In this document: in pieces, positions 37,575 to 47,095 of the stretch
Layout of the letters: each line of letters begins with the position of its first letter
How positions within the stretch are numbered: the stretch's first letter is position 1
Position numbers and translations under genes: made by a program
The notes under the pieces: generated by a model
The model's input: only the letters and a program-made list of their open reading frames with translations
Databases searched by the model: none
Told to the model about the DNA's origin: nothing
Origin: RDXT01 sp033762375
Lineage (GTDB): Bacteria > Bacteroidota > Bacteroidia > J057
Length of the DNA stretch: 64,000 nt
Assembly: GCA_033762375.1 (NCBI GenBank)
Contig: JANRLQ010000002.1
Span: 121,041-185,040, forward strand
Direction: 5' to 3'

Positions 37575-38345
37575 ATGCCCAGATACAAACTCACCCTGGA
37601 GTACGACGGCACCCGCTACGCTGGCTGGCAATTGCAAAAACGAGACCGGACCATACAAGGCACCTGCATGGACGCCTGCCGGGCGGTAGCACAGACAGAA
37701 CACTTTGAGTTTTATGGTGCAGGCCGGACAGATGCGGGCGTACACGCCCTGGGACAGGTAGCACACCTGGACATGCCATTGGACCTGCCGCCCGGACTCC
37801 TCCAGAACCAGCTCAACGATCACCTGCCGCCAGATATTTCAGTGGTGATGGCGGAGCGGGCTGCCCCCCGGTTTCATGCCCGGCATCATGCCGTAGCACG
37901 GAGTTATGTCTATCAGTTCTCCGGGAGCCGGCGGGCTTTTACCAAAAAATATGTGTGGTGGCTCCGCGATATGCCAGATCTTGATCGCATGCGCGAACTC
38001 ACCCCGCTGCTGATGGGCATGAAGGACTTCCGGCATTTTACCAATACAAAAGATGAGTCTTCCTCCACCCTGTGCCAGGTCCAGGTGCTGGACATCCTCA
38101 CACAGGGAGAGCTTGTACTGCTCCATGTGGTAGCCTCCCACTTTCTCTGGAAAATGGTTCGCCGGATGACTGGCCTGCTCGTGGCTGCGGGCCGGGGAGA
38201 GATCGGGCAGCAGGATCTGCTTTCGCTTTTCAGCTCCCCTACCCTTACGCCTGCGGCCTACACTGCACCGGCATTAGGTCTGTTTTTGGAGCGTATTTAT
38301 TACCCCGGAGACGAGATTACCCCTTGCCGGAGCCTCTTCGCGTGA
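37575..38345 (+). CDS. truA: tRNA pseudouridine synthase A (first copy)
   Basis: 256 aa. TruA family: LEYDGTRYAGWQLQ at the start, catalytic Asp53 in GAGRTDAGVHA, and SHFLWKMVRRMTGLLVAAGRG. TruA makes pseudouridine at positions 38-40 of tRNA anticodon arms. It starts three bases after purB. A second, clearly diverged TruA gene lies at 47096-47848, so the two may differ in target sites. Confidence 0.9.
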   Translation: MPRYKLTLEYDGTRYAGWQLQKRDRTIQGTCMDACRAVAQTEHFEFYGAGRTDAGVHALGQVAHLDMPLDLPPGLLQNQLNDHLPPDISVVMAERAAPRFHARHHAVARSYVYQFSGSRRAFTKKYVWWLRDMPDLDRMRELTPLLMGMKDFRHFTNTKDESSSTLCQVQVLDILTQGELVLLHVVASHFLWKMVRRMTGLLVAAGRGEIGQQDLLSLFSSPTLTPAAYTAPALGLFLERIYYPGDEITPCRSLFA

Positions 38346-38585
38346 AAAAAGTACGATTTTTAGGATAAAAAACAGGCTTTAGTCGGTTACTATGCCGACT
38401 GATGCCGTTTGATTACTATATTCGCGTAAATTCAGCGTTGTGAAAGCGTAAATAAATCCGCTCAGGACCGCAATAAGTACAGATGTGTCTGGAAGGAAGA
38501 GATCATGGCTCTTTCGGACCATTCACAGGGCCAGTTATGGGCAGATTTGCAGGACAATCGCGTTTTGTGAACAAAAACTCAGCTT
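38346..38585. other. Intergenic region before the sugar kinase
   Basis: 240 bases. A 6-bp stem AGTCGG/CCGACT with an 8-base loop lies near 38380-38400. No promoter of the TAnnTTTG type, RNA gene or credible small gene was found. Confidence 0.35.
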
Positions 38586-39485
38586 ATGCTACCGCAGGTC
38601 GTTTGTTTTGGAGAAACTTTGTTTGATGTATTACCAGACGGTCGCCACCCCGGCGGCGCCCCGATGAATGTTGCAGTACACCTCCGCCAGTTGGGGGTAT
38701 CGGCAGCCATCATCAGCCGCATGGGAACAGACGAGCCCGGCGCAGCCCTGCTGGATTTTCTGAAGTCACGCAATGTCGAAACTTCTGGCATCCAATCCGA
38801 TGAGCGCTACCCCACTGGCCTGGTCATGGCAGATGTATCTAACCCGAGTGAAATACGGTATGACATTGTATATCCTTCTGCCTGGGATTTTATTGAGGTG
38901 ACCCCTGCGGCACAGGCCTGGGTATCAGCAGCTGAGGTCATGGTATTCGGATCACTGGTGGCACGCTCTTCTGTTTCTGCCTCATCACTCCTGCGCCTGG
39001 TAGATGCTGCCCGGTATCCCGTCCTGGACATCAACCTCAGGGCTCCGCATTATACCCGCGAAATCCTGGAGCAGCTTATGTCCCGCGCCCGCATGGTCAA
39101 ACTCAATGAACACGAGCTGGCCCTGATCGCGTCCTGGTACACAGACGAAAACGATGACCGTATTCAAATGGCCGTCCTCCAGGAAAAATACAAGTGGGAC
39201 ACCCTCTGCGTGACCCTCGGCGGAGATGGTGCCTGGCTTCGCACCAAAAGTACCCTGTACCGGCAAACAGGATTTAAGGTAACCGTAGCCGATACCATCG
39301 GGAGTGGGGACTCGTTTTTGGCAGCGCTGCTCCACCACCGGCTGGCAGGTAAACCTGACCACGAGGCCCTGCGATTTGCCTGCGGGGTGGGTGCCCTGAT
39401 TGCCTCCCGCAAAGGTGCTACCCCTGACTGGACGCAGGAGGATGTCTATGCGCTGATCCGGTCTCAGCAGGGAGACCCGGTTTGA
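38586..39485 (+). CDS. PfkB-family carbohydrate kinase (fructokinase-like)
   Basis: 299 aa. PfkB kinase with GETLFDVLPDGRHPGGAPMN at the start, substrate region NVAVHLRQLG, and catalytic Asp242 in DTIGSGDSFLA. The usual anion-hole GAGD reads GSGD. The N-terminus is most like fructokinases. A role as 2-keto-3-deoxygluconate kinase for the glucuronate module is possible but not supported by position (4.6 kb away). Its 3' end overlaps the convergent glycosyltransferase by 68 bases. Confidence 0.87.
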   Translation: MLPQVVCFGETLFDVLPDGRHPGGAPMNVAVHLRQLGVSAAIISRMGTDEPGAALLDFLKSRNVETSGIQSDERYPTGLVMADVSNPSEIRYDIVYPSAWDFIEVTPAAQAWVSAAEVMVFGSLVARSSVSASSLLRLVDAARYPVLDINLRAPHYTREILEQLMSRARMVKLNEHELALIASWYTDENDDRIQMAVLQEKYKWDTLCVTLGGDGAWLRTKSTLYRQTGFKVTVADTIGSGDSFLAALLHHRLAGKPDHEALRFACGVGALIASRKGATPDWTQEDVYALIRSQQGDPV

Positions 39486-40590
39486 GGCCCGCCGCCTGCT
39501 CATATATGTAAAGAAGCCGTCCGCGCTCGCGTGTCCACACCAGTTCCTGTGAAGCTGATACACAGGCCTCCCGGCATAGTGCATATACCCGCTCATCCTC
39601 CACCAGAGCCCGGATAGCTGTCGCCAACTGCGCTGGTGTACGCTCGGCAACTGTCAGCACCCTGCCGGTACCGGTCTCGCTGACCAGGCGCTGCATCTCC
39701 GGGAGATCAGATACCAATACCGGGGTATGTGCCTGGATATAATCATATACTTTGTTGGGAGACGCATACCGGTAATTGGCCCCCAGGTCCTCCTCCAGAC
39801 TCAGCCCCAGACAGGCCTGTGCCGTGAGGTGTGGCAGATCTGCCGGTGACACAAATCCCAGCCAGCGTACCCGCCCCTCCAATCCCAGGGTTTGGGTGAG
39901 GGTTTGTAATGACGATAAGACATCCCCCCGCCCCACAATCCAGAGTTCATACCCCGGAAGCATCTCCATAGCCCGGATCATCAGGTCTATACCCCGGCCT
40001 ACATTAACCGCCCCCTGATACAAGAGGATCCGCGCACGGGGGGCGTGGGACGGAGCAGGACGGGGCATCGGCAGGTTGCGGATGGAGACCACCGGGATGC
40101 CGTACAACTGGTGATAGATACCGGCCAGGCTGTCATTGACAGTGTACATCCACCGGAGGCGGGGCAAGATCATCCGTTCCAGCGCCAGCCAGATCCGCCG
40201 CGTAAGCGGTCGCCCGATCAGCTCCGGCACTTCTGTATAATACTCATGGCTGTCATATACCAGCGGTAAACGCCTAAGCCACGATACGGCCCAGCCTGCT
40301 CCCAGGGTATCCAGGTCATTGGGATTGAGAATGCCGGCCGGCTGCCGGAGCAGATACCCCAGCAGGCGGAGGTTGTATTCCAGATAGGCTAGTTTGCCCC
40401 GGTGAAACCATACTTTGATGCGGTGGGTACGATACGGCAACTGCGGCAACTGCGGTGAGTCAGCCAACTCCCGCCCAATCAATACCGGCTCAAACCCCGC
40501 CTCATACAAGGTAGCACATACCCGCTGGAGGCGCTGGTCGCCCGCCAGGTCGTTGATGACGGTATGATACGTTCGCTTCAAAGGGATCAT
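39418..40590 (-). CDS. GT4-like glycosyltransferase
   Basis: 390 aa from the ATG at 40590, which overlaps the stop of the upstream peptidase gene as ATGA. Two Rossmann-like halves: an acceptor part with YDSHEYYTEVPEL and a donor part with LLYQGAVNVGRGIDLMIRAM (in parts), WIVGRGD and a SPNKVYDYIQAHTPVLVSDLPEM region matching the GT4 donor-binding motif. It transfers a sugar from a nucleotide donor; the substrate is unknown. It is translationally coupled to the secreted subtilase gene, an unusual pairing. It converges with, and overlaps, the sugar kinase gene. Confidence 0.85.
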   Translation of the reverse strand: MIPLKRTYHTVINDLAGDQRLQRVCATLYEAGFEPVLIGRELADSPQLPQLPYRTHRIKVWFHRGKLAYLEYNLRLLGYLLRQPAGILNPNDLDTLGAGWAVSWLRRLPLVYDSHEYYTEVPELIGRPLTRRIWLALERMILPRLRWMYTVNDSLAGIYHQLYGIPVVSIRNLPMPRPAPSHAPRARILLYQGAVNVGRGIDLMIRAMEMLPGYELWIVGRGDVLSSLQTLTQTLGLEGRVRWLGFVSPADLPHLTAQACLGLSLEEDLGANYRYASPNKVYDYIQAHTPVLVSDLPEMQRLVSETGTGRVLTVAERTPAQLATAIRALVEDERVYALCREACVSASQELVWTRERGRLLYIYEQAAGLKPGLPAETGSAHRHPPASSQG

Positions 40591-43500
40591 TCGACCAGGA
40601 GTAGCTCTGACCATACCTCCTGTCCCCGGGTCGCCCGCAGCACATAGGTACCACGCGCCAACCCATGCAGGTCCAGGGTGACACTACCCTGACCCGCAGC
40701 AACCGTATCCACGACCCGGCCCACCAGGTCGTACAAGACGGCTTCAAACGGAAATCCTCCCCAGGATATGGTGACGGATTCCCTGGCCGGATTGGGGAAT
40801 ACCTCAACCCCCACCCCCTGACGGGGATCAGAAGAGACATTGCCTGAGACGAATACCGTCCGGCTGAATGTCCGGGTACAGACCCCGTCCGAGACGGTGA
40901 GCTGTACCTGATAAGTGCCTGGCTGCGCAAAACTATGCTGGGGCGCCTGCTGCAGACTGCCTGATCCATCCCCAAAGGTCCAGTTCCATTGTGTTGCCCC
41001 CGGATTTATGTCTGAAAACTGAAGGGTAGAACCCGGCGAAACGGAGGTATCGGAGGCAAAAAATACATACCGGGGACCTTTTTCTTCGATCCGGCACCGG
41101 TAGGCCAGGCGGGCCGCCGCTGCATCTGCCGCAAGCTGATCCAGCGAGGTCGCCGCCAAGATGGCAAAGGCCACCGTATCTACTCCCAGACCCGGGATCG
41201 GAAAAGGACCCGCGCCGATATATTGCCCCACGTCTGTGCCTGACCCGATCAGCCCCACTGCTCCGGTCGCTGGTGAAGGCACCTGACTCAGAGCTTGAAA
41301 TTTGGCACTGGTCGAAAAGCTCACGGCCGTTCCCAGGTCCACTGCCCGAGTCGTAAACCCCTGCGGAGTCAGCAGGCATATACCATAATAATAGGGATCG
41401 CCCCCACTTTTGTCCCAGGCATAGACCAGTTTGTCCCCGGCCCGGTAGTCTGCCGCATTTTGGGTTTGGTAATAGACACTGGTGCTGAGATACCGGGGGT
41501 AAATATCCCAGTCCGCAAACAAACCCGCGTACAGGTTGGCAACAGAGCCGGGGTTTTCGTTGTGGAGATGGTACTGGAGAATCACAAAGTCATCCCATGC
41601 TGTATCGGTAAACGCATACGCGTGATGATCAGCCCGGATACCCAGGGGGCTGCCGCTGGCATTGTCCCGAAACGAAGTCGCTACCTCCACATCTGCCCGG
41701 TCACCTGCCACGTATGCTGCCAGCGAAAGTGGGAAAAAGTCATTGTCGCGCCCGGTATTGTTCCGGACACGGTCAGATACCTGGGTAGCCGAGCGTCCGA
41801 TCAGCAGGCCACCCTCAAATAACGCATTAGGCTGAGAGGCCCGGACCAAACCCAGGCCCTGTTGTTGGGTGGCGTAGTCATTAAACCCGATATTACCCTG
41901 ACTATTGATGCTGGTGGCCAGGTGAGGTGCCCGGATATTGATCCAGGACCGGTTGACGATCAGCGTGATATAAGAAAAGTCCCGGTACCCGGTAGCGGTA
42001 TCAGTATAGGTGATGCGTATGTCTATCGGGAAGTCGGCAGGTACACCGGACTTGACGACCAGGCGGAGGGGAGCCGGTAATTCAAACCGCTCCATCATCG
42101 CCCGCCCGCCGAGATCGGCAGCGGCTGAGATCATCTCAGCAAATGCGTCCTGCCCCGGCGCCAACGAGGCCTCTATCTGCAGGTCCAGGGCAGGATGCAG
42201 GTAATTGATCAGGTCAAATGTGAGGTTGACAGTATCACCCGCCCGAAAAAAAGCATCATCTCCCACGGCGTCCCCGGCAGCCGTCACGGACTCCCACGCC
42301 AGGATGCGTACGGACGGTCGCAGGGGAGCCGTCAGCGCCTGGTAGTAGTTGGCACGTCCTGTACCGAGTTTATCCAGGTAGGGTGCATTGACTGCATAGT
42401 GGTCATCAGCGGTAACACGTACCCGCTGCCCCGCCTGAAACCCTGTGAGATCCGGAAAATGAGCCTTGGTCAGGGCTACGGCCGCCGCTACATTGGGCGC
42501 AGCGGCAGAGGTTCCTCCCCAGGCCCAGTAGTCCTGTGCAGCAAAGGTGCTCCATATCTGCCAACCCGGTGCCGAGAGGTCCACCGTATAGTTGTAGGTG
42601 GAGTTGCAGCAGATCACATCGCCGTAGGTGGTGTTGGCGACAGAGATGACCCGGTCATACCCAGCCGGATAATATACCTGGTCGGAGGTGCTATTGCCGC
42701 AGGCAGCCACCACAGCCGCTCGTTTGTTGACGGTCGCATAATAAATGACATCCTCTCCAAATCGGCTTTTTACCGAACTGCCCCAGGAACAATTGATCAC
42801 CTGGGCGCCCTGATCTGCTGCATACACGATGGCCGGATAGCCCGATACGATATATCCGATGGAGTCATCCGGTGCTGCCTTGAGGGGGAGGTAGCGGCAG
42901 TTGTACGCGAGGCCGGGTACGCCCAGGCCATTGTTGGGGGTCGCGCCCACGATGCCAGTCACCCACAGTCCATGTACATTCCCTATCGAGGGATTATTGT
43001 CCCCGGGGCCCCCATATACACTTCCCCCGAAGTCCCATCCCCTGTAATTGTCCACATATCCGTCCTGGTCATTGTCCAGGCCGTCCGGGAGGTCATCTGT
43101 ATTCAGGGCCAGGTTTTGCTGGAGGTCCGGATGATTGAGTTCTACCCCCGAATCAACGATCCCCACCACTACCGAGTCCGCGCCCAGGTTCAGGTCCCAG
43201 GCTTGCCTCACCTGCATCTGGTCCAGGTGCCACATAAAATCCAGCCCGCCGGTTGTATCAGCATAGGTATCATTGGGCTGGAGAAAGGTTTCCTGGACAT
43301 ACCAGGGTTCGGCATACACCACGGCCTCATGCGACAGCAGCAGATTTACAGCTTCCTCCACAGACACAGGCCCGGTATACCTCAGGGTATACAGGAGTGA
43401 AAGGTCCATGAGCGGGAGGCCCTCCGGAGACACGGCTGTACCGGGCGGGTGGCTGCCCGGAAATGTCTGCTGGAACGACACCGACTTGAGGAGCGCCATA

Positions 43501-43706
43501 CGGGTCTCCAGCCCCGGAATGGTCAGGGTATCCGGGTGACAGTCAGCCCGATAGGCAGGATTGATCCGCAATACCACCGTAGCGGGCAGATATAGGCCAT
43601 CAGACGGCATCCTGAATCGTTGCCCCTTGACAGGCAGCGACTGGGCCGGACTGAGACAAGGCAAGGCTAACACAAAGAGCCAGGAAATCAGGTGCCAGGT
43701 TTTCAT
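40587..43706 (-). CDS. Secreted subtilisin-like protease (S8) with PKD domain and T9SS sorting tail
   Basis: 1039 aa. Signal peptide (WLFVLALPCLSPAQ), a propeptide-like region (~25-150), then the S8 domain with Asp185 (GIVDSGVE), His245 (NVHGLWVTGIVGA), oxyanion Asn338 (ACGNST) and Ser400 (GGTSAAAPN), all present. An aspartate-rich DNDQDGYVDN segment at ~211-220 may bind calcium. A PKD domain (~890-945, WNWTFGDGS) is followed by a type-A Por-secretion tail (VEVFPNPARESVTISW ... GTYVLRAT). The tail implies export by the type IX system and display or release at the surface. Confidence 0.92.
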   Translation of the reverse strand: MKTWHLISWLFVLALPCLSPAQSLPVKGQRFRMPSDGLYLPATVVLRINPAYRADCHPDTLTIPGLETRMALLKSVSFQQTFPGSHPPGTAVSPEGLPLMDLSLLYTLRYTGPVSVEEAVNLLLSHEAVVYAEPWYVQETFLQPNDTYADTTGGLDFMWHLDQMQVRQAWDLNLGADSVVVGIVDSGVELNHPDLQQNLALNTDDLPDGLDNDQDGYVDNYRGWDFGGSVYGGPGDNNPSIGNVHGLWVTGIVGATPNNGLGVPGLAYNCRYLPLKAAPDDSIGYIVSGYPAIVYAADQGAQVINCSWGSSVKSRFGEDVIYYATVNKRAAVVAACGNSTSDQVYYPAGYDRVISVANTTYGDVICCNSTYNYTVDLSAPGWQIWSTFAAQDYWAWGGTSAAAPNVAAAVALTKAHFPDLTGFQAGQRVRVTADDHYAVNAPYLDKLGTGRANYYQALTAPLRPSVRILAWESVTAAGDAVGDDAFFRAGDTVNLTFDLINYLHPALDLQIEASLAPGQDAFAEMISAAADLGGRAMMERFELPAPLRLVVKSGVPADFPIDIRITYTDTATGYRDFSYITLIVNRSWINIRAPHLATSINSQGNIGFNDYATQQQGLGLVRASQPNALFEGGLLIGRSATQVSDRVRNNTGRDNDFFPLSLAAYVAGDRADVEVATSFRDNASGSPLGIRADHHAYAFTDTAWDDFVILQYHLHNENPGSVANLYAGLFADWDIYPRYLSTSVYYQTQNAADYRAGDKLVYAWDKSGGDPYYYGICLLTPQGFTTRAVDLGTAVSFSTSAKFQALSQVPSPATGAVGLIGSGTDVGQYIGAGPFPIPGLGVDTVAFAILAATSLDQLAADAAAARLAYRCRIEEKGPRYVFFASDTSVSPGSTLQFSDINPGATQWNWTFGDGSGSLQQAPQHSFAQPGTYQVQLTVSDGVCTRTFSRTVFVSGNVSSDPRQGVGVEVFPNPARESVTISWGGFPFEAVLYDLVGRVVDTVAAGQGSVTLDLHGLARGTYVLRATRGQEVWSELLLVE

Positions 43707-43790
43707 AAGCAGACGGCAATAGGGATAGCCGAGTCTACAACTGCCTCATAAAGAAGTGAGTAACAGGCTGTAGCCGGAAAATGCTTGATA

Positions 43791-43798
43791 CAAAGATA
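43791..43798 (-). promoter_or_regulatory. -7 promoter element of the S8 protease gene
   Basis: On the minus strand it reads TATCTTTG, a perfect TAnnTTTG match, about 78 bases upstream of the start codon after allowing for transcript start. No TTG at the usual -33 spacing. Confidence 0.4.
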
Positions 43799-43873
43799 AT
43801 CGCCACACAGATGTAACCGATTTTTTTGATGAATGGTGTCACATTTTCGAAGGAATAGGTGTTATTATTTTAC

Positions 43874-43888
43874 AAAGGATAATCCTTT
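43874..43888. promoter_or_regulatory. Perfect 15-bp palindrome upstream of clpP
   Basis: AAAGGAT-A-ATCCTTT, 43 bases before the clpP ATG. Candidate operator for clpPX; the regulator is unknown. Confidence 0.35.
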
Positions 43889-43930
43889 TTACTTTCGGCA
43901 ATAATCTATAACTTTACCAGTTCACCAATT

Positions 43931-44656
43931 ATGGAAGCTTACATGCACCCCGACGAATTTCGGAAGTACGCTACGGGCCACCTCGGGCTCAACAGCCTCA
44001 CCCTGCACGATTACATGACCCAGGCCAATCGCCAGGCAGCGACTGTGCCCCAGATCTATGGCCTTACGCCCAACATCATTGAGGAGCGTCAGCTCAATGT
44101 AATCGCCATGGACGTGTTTTCCCGCCTGATGATGGACCGCATCATTTTCCTGGGTATGGGGATCAATGACCAGGTAGCCAACATTGTCTCTGCCCAGCTC
44201 CTTTTTCTCCAGTCAGCCGACGCCAAAAAAGACATCAGCATTTATCTCAACTCTCCCGGTGGCTCTGTATATGCAGGCCTGGGAATATATGATACGATGC
44301 AGATCGTCAGCCCGGACGTCGCTACCATCTGTACCGGTATGGCAGCCTCTATGGGTGCTGTCCTGCTCTGCGCAGGTGCAGCAGGCAAACGTTCTGCCCT
44401 CCCACACTCCCGGGTGATGATCCACCAGCCGATGGGCGGTGCTCAGGGCCAGGCTTCCGATATCGAGATCGCCTACAAGCAGATCCAGATCGTGAAGGAT
44501 GAGCTGTATCAGATCATCGCTACCCACTCTAATCAGCCTTTTGACAAAGTATGGGCTGACTCTGACCGCGATTACTGGATGACTGCCCCTGAGGCCAAAG
44601 AATACGGCCTGGTGGATGAAGTCCTCGGAAGAAAGAAGGAACCTGAATCAAAATAA
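43931..44656 (+). CDS. clpP: ATP-dependent Clp protease proteolytic subunit
   Basis: 241 aa. Serine peptidase S14 with the triad Ser140 (GMAASMGAVLL), His165 (VMIHQPMGG) and Asp214 (SDRDYWMTAPEAKEYGLVD). It is somewhat longer than typical ClpP because of a ~40-residue N-terminal extension; MHPDEF at residue 5 is an alternative start. ClpP forms a double-ring chamber that degrades proteins unfolded by ClpX. The stop codon shares one base with the clpX start (TAATG), so the two are translationally coupled. Confidence 0.95.
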   Translation: MEAYMHPDEFRKYATGHLGLNSLTLHDYMTQANRQAATVPQIYGLTPNIIEERQLNVIAMDVFSRLMMDRIIFLGMGINDQVANIVSAQLLFLQSADAKKDISIYLNSPGGSVYAGLGIYDTMQIVSPDVATICTGMAASMGAVLLCAGAAGKRSALPHSRVMIHQPMGGAQGQASDIEIAYKQIQIVKDELYQIIATHSNQPFDKVWADSDRDYWMTAPEAKEYGLVDEVLGRKKEPESK

Positions 44657-45879
44657 TGCGAAACGAAAGCTGCTCCTTTTGCGGACGCTCCAAGCGTGAG
44701 GTACAGATCCTGCTGGCAGGCTATGGCGGTGCGCATATCTGCGAAAACTGCGTGGCGCATGCCAGCACCATCATCGAGGAAGAATTCAAGGAAAAGCCGG
44801 TCACCCGCATCACGCGGGTGCCCCGGCCCCGTGAGATCGCTGACTACCTCGACCAGTATGTCATCGGGCAAGATGAGGCCAAAAAAGTCCTGTCTGTAGC
44901 GGTCTATAACCACTACCGCAGGATCATGGACGCCGAGTCCGATGAGTCTAAACAGGTCGAGCTGGAAAAAAGCAATGTCCTCGTGGTGGGCCAGACCGGT
45001 ACCGGCAAAACCCTCCTCGCACGCACCATCGCCCGGATGCTGAATGTCCCCTTCTGTATCGCCGACGCGACGGTCCTCACAGAGGCCGGATATGTGGGCG
45101 AGGACGTGGAGAGTGTCCTGGTCAGGCTCCTCCAGGAAGCCAACTACGACGTGGAGGCCGCCCAAAAGGGCATCGTTTACATAGACGAGATCGACAAGAT
45201 CACCCGCAAGTCTGACAACCCCTCCATCACCCGCGACGTGAGCGGGGAGGGGGTACAGCAGGCCCTGCTCAAGATGCTTGAAGGCACCATAGCCAATGTT
45301 CCGCCCAAAGGTGGACGCAAACATCCTGAGCAAAGCCTCGTTCAGATTGATACAAGCAATATCCTCTTTATCTGCGGCGGTGCCTTCGAAGGGATCGAGC
45401 GGCTGATCTCCAGCCGGATTGCCGTGAGTACGATCGGATTTAATGCCAACCGCGAGGCGGCGCATACCATCCAGACCAATCTCTACAAGTACATCCAGCC
45501 TGCTGACCTGCGGGCGTATGGATTGATCCCGGAGATTATCGGTCGTCTGCCGGTCATCACAGCACTCAACCCCCTCGACGAAAAAGCCCTGCGCAGGATC
45601 CTCACTGAGCCCAAAAATGCCATCGTCCGTCAGTATGAGCGCATGTTTGAGCTGGAAGGAAAATCCCTCCGCATCAGCGATGAAGTCCTGGACATGATCG
45701 TACGACGGGCCAATGACCTGAAGCTCGGGGCGCGAGGACTGCGTGCCATCATCGAGTCCATCATGCTGGACATCATGTTTGATATGCCAGACAGCGACCG
45801 GGTAGACTTTGAGGTTACCCTGGATGAAGCCAATGCCCGCCTTGCAGACGCACACCAGTTCTTCAGGGCAGCCAGCTGA
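44656..45879 (+). CDS. clpX: ATP-dependent Clp protease ATP-binding subunit
   Basis: 407 aa. N-terminal zinc-binding domain with four cysteines (CSFCGRSKRE ... CENC), then an AAA+ domain with Walker A GQTGTGKT, Walker B VYIDEIDKI, the pore loop GYVGED and sensor-2 GARGLR. ClpX recognises, unfolds and feeds substrates to ClpP in the cytoplasm. It is followed by a terminator. Confidence 0.96.
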   Translation: MRNESCSFCGRSKREVQILLAGYGGAHICENCVAHASTIIEEEFKEKPVTRITRVPRPREIADYLDQYVIGQDEAKKVLSVAVYNHYRRIMDAESDESKQVELEKSNVLVVGQTGTGKTLLARTIARMLNVPFCIADATVLTEAGYVGEDVESVLVRLLQEANYDVEAAQKGIVYIDEIDKITRKSDNPSITRDVSGEGVQQALLKMLEGTIANVPPKGGRKHPEQSLVQIDTSNILFICGGAFEGIERLISSRIAVSTIGFNANREAAHTIQTNLYKYIQPADLRAYGLIPEIIGRLPVITALNPLDEKALRRILTEPKNAIVRQYERMFELEGKSLRISDEVLDMIVRRANDLKLGARGLRAIIESIMLDIMFDMPDSDRVDFEVTLDEANARLADAHQFFRAAS

Positions 45880-45902
45880 GGTAAGGTCTTACCGTACATA
45901 CC

Positions 45903-45939
45903 ACACCCGCACCGTCTGACAGATGATGCGGGTGTTTTT
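45903..45939 (+). terminator. Intrinsic terminator of clpPX
   Basis: 9-bp stem ACACCCGCA/TGCGGGTGT with a 15-base loop and TTTTT, 24 bases after the clpX stop. Confidence 0.75.
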
Positions 45940-45968
45940 CGTTGGAATGTGTGCGCGCCAAGCCTTGA

Positions 45969-46277
45969 TCAGACGATCACGACTGCATTTTGGGCATCAG
46001 AGAAGGGAGATGAAACATACTTGTCGGCTTCATCATCATTGGCCCAGGCAGCTCCATCGAGCAGGTAGCGAAACTGGTACTCCTTGCCTTGCTCCAGGTC
46101 AAGTGTCGCAGAGAAGGCTCCGCTCTTCATGGCTTCCATAGGCTCTGCCTGGGTATCCCAGCCATTAAAATCGCCTACGAGGTGTACAGAAGAAGCGCCA
46201 TTGGCAAGTTCTTTGGAAAGCTTAAAGGTTACCTTGCAGACAGGCTTACTCTTCAAATACTTCTTGGTAATGCTCAT
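45969..46277 (-). CDS. Glycogen-binding (AMPK/isoamylase N-terminal type) domain protein
   Basis: 102 aa from the ATG at 46277; an earlier in-frame ATG at 46304 would overlap the promoter element. It consists of one beta-sandwich domain of the CBM48/AMPK1-CBM type: VTFKLSKEL, VHLVGDFNGWD, SATLDLEQGKEYQFRYLLDG, WANDDEADKYV. Such stand-alone domains are common in Bacteroidota and are presumed to bind alpha-glucans or partner proteins. No enzyme domain is attached. Confidence 0.85.
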   Translation of the reverse strand: MSITKKYLKSKPVCKVTFKLSKELANGASSVHLVGDFNGWDTQAEPMEAMKSGAFSATLDLEQGKEYQFRYLLDGAAWANDDEADKYVSSPFSDAQNAVVIV

Positions 46278-46306
46278 ACGAGTTGGGTTATACGATATAT
46301 ACATTG

Positions 46307-46314
46307 CAAAATTA
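46307..46314 (-). promoter_or_regulatory. -7 promoter element of the glycogen-binding domain gene
   Basis: On the minus strand it reads TAATTTTG, a perfect TAnnTTTG match 30 bases upstream of the start, within an AT-rich upstream region. The nearest TTG is only 12 bases further upstream. Confidence 0.45.
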
Positions 46315-46483
46315 CTATTTTTATACCAAACTGTTAGTAAAAATTAAATTTTGGTGTTAAATAATTGTAAATTTTGTATTTGTCAAATCCCGTGCATATT
46401 CCACCCCGCTGCAAATTTTCTCTGCAAATTTAGAAAATCCTTCTTAATAAATTGATAATCAGACATTAAAAAATGTGAAAAAC

Positions 46484-46990
46484 TTAGCGCACCCTGTTGG
46501 AGGAGCGGACAAGCTCTTCATCATGCTGGATACGGCCGATCGCCAGCCAGGCAAACAATATTGCGGTTACGGGCAAGGCAAATCCCCATTGGGGACGTCC
46601 GTTGTCTGCACTCCCCATGATAAAAGCAGGCGACTGCATTGTCAGCCAGACCAGGCTCATGACCTCCAGAAATATGCCGGAGATGGCAACATAAACCAGT
46701 TGTTTTTGCCGCATCCGGTTTTGGTATTGAAAAATCACGTACACCAGCCACCCAGATACCACGATGGTCAGGATTACCAGGGTTATGTGTGCTGCTGATT
46801 TCATGGACTCGCCATACCCATTAATGCCTGTAGCTGCCTGAGAGGCATCCGCCAGGGTAGCCTGGGTACCCAGCCCGGAGAGGATTTCGGTCTCCCCATG
46901 GGTCTGATACTGCCAGAGGGGGGCAGCCAGCAGGCTCAGGTTAATGACCACAGCCAGAAACAAAAACACGGATTGGATTCTTTGCAGCAT
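46484..46990 (-). CDS. DUF4293 family membrane protein
   Basis: 168 aa from the ATG at 46990, just downstream of a perfect -7 element; the longer frame (47065) would start upstream of that promoter. MLQRIQSVFLFLAVVINLSLL and four membrane helices with a tail RIQHDEELVRSSNRVR match DUF4293, a Bacteroidota family of unknown function. Its conserved N-terminus and basic C-terminus are both present. Confidence 0.85.
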   Translation of the reverse strand: MLQRIQSVFLFLAVVINLSLLAAPLWQYQTHGETEILSGLGTQATLADASQAATGINGYGESMKSAAHITLVILTIVVSGWLVYVIFQYQNRMRQKQLVYVAISGIFLEVMSLVWLTMQSPAFIMGSADNGRPQWGFALPVTAILFAWLAIGRIQHDEELVRSSNRVR

Positions 46991-47028
46991 TAGGCTAATA
47001 TTGAAGTCCGAACGAGATAACAGCCTGC

Positions 47029-47036
47029 CAAAGGTA
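47029..47036 (-). promoter_or_regulatory. -7 promoter element of the DUF4293 gene
   Basis: On the minus strand it reads TACCTTTG, a perfect TAnnTTTG match, about 38 bases upstream of the ATG at 46990. No TTG at the -33 spacing. Confidence 0.45.
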
Positions 47037-47095
47037 GGGAAAAGGAATGAAATAGCCAGATACATCCTTTTTTTTGCAGAAAAAGCCTCCCATTC

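Noticed and set aside
38485..38667. 60-codon frame before the sugar kinase
   Set aside because: It overlaps the kinase start in another frame and has no ribosome site or protein-like composition.
46410..46440. Direct repeat CTGCAAATTT in the gap before the glycogen-binding gene
   Set aside because: Ten bases, two copies, AT-rich context; no link to a feature.
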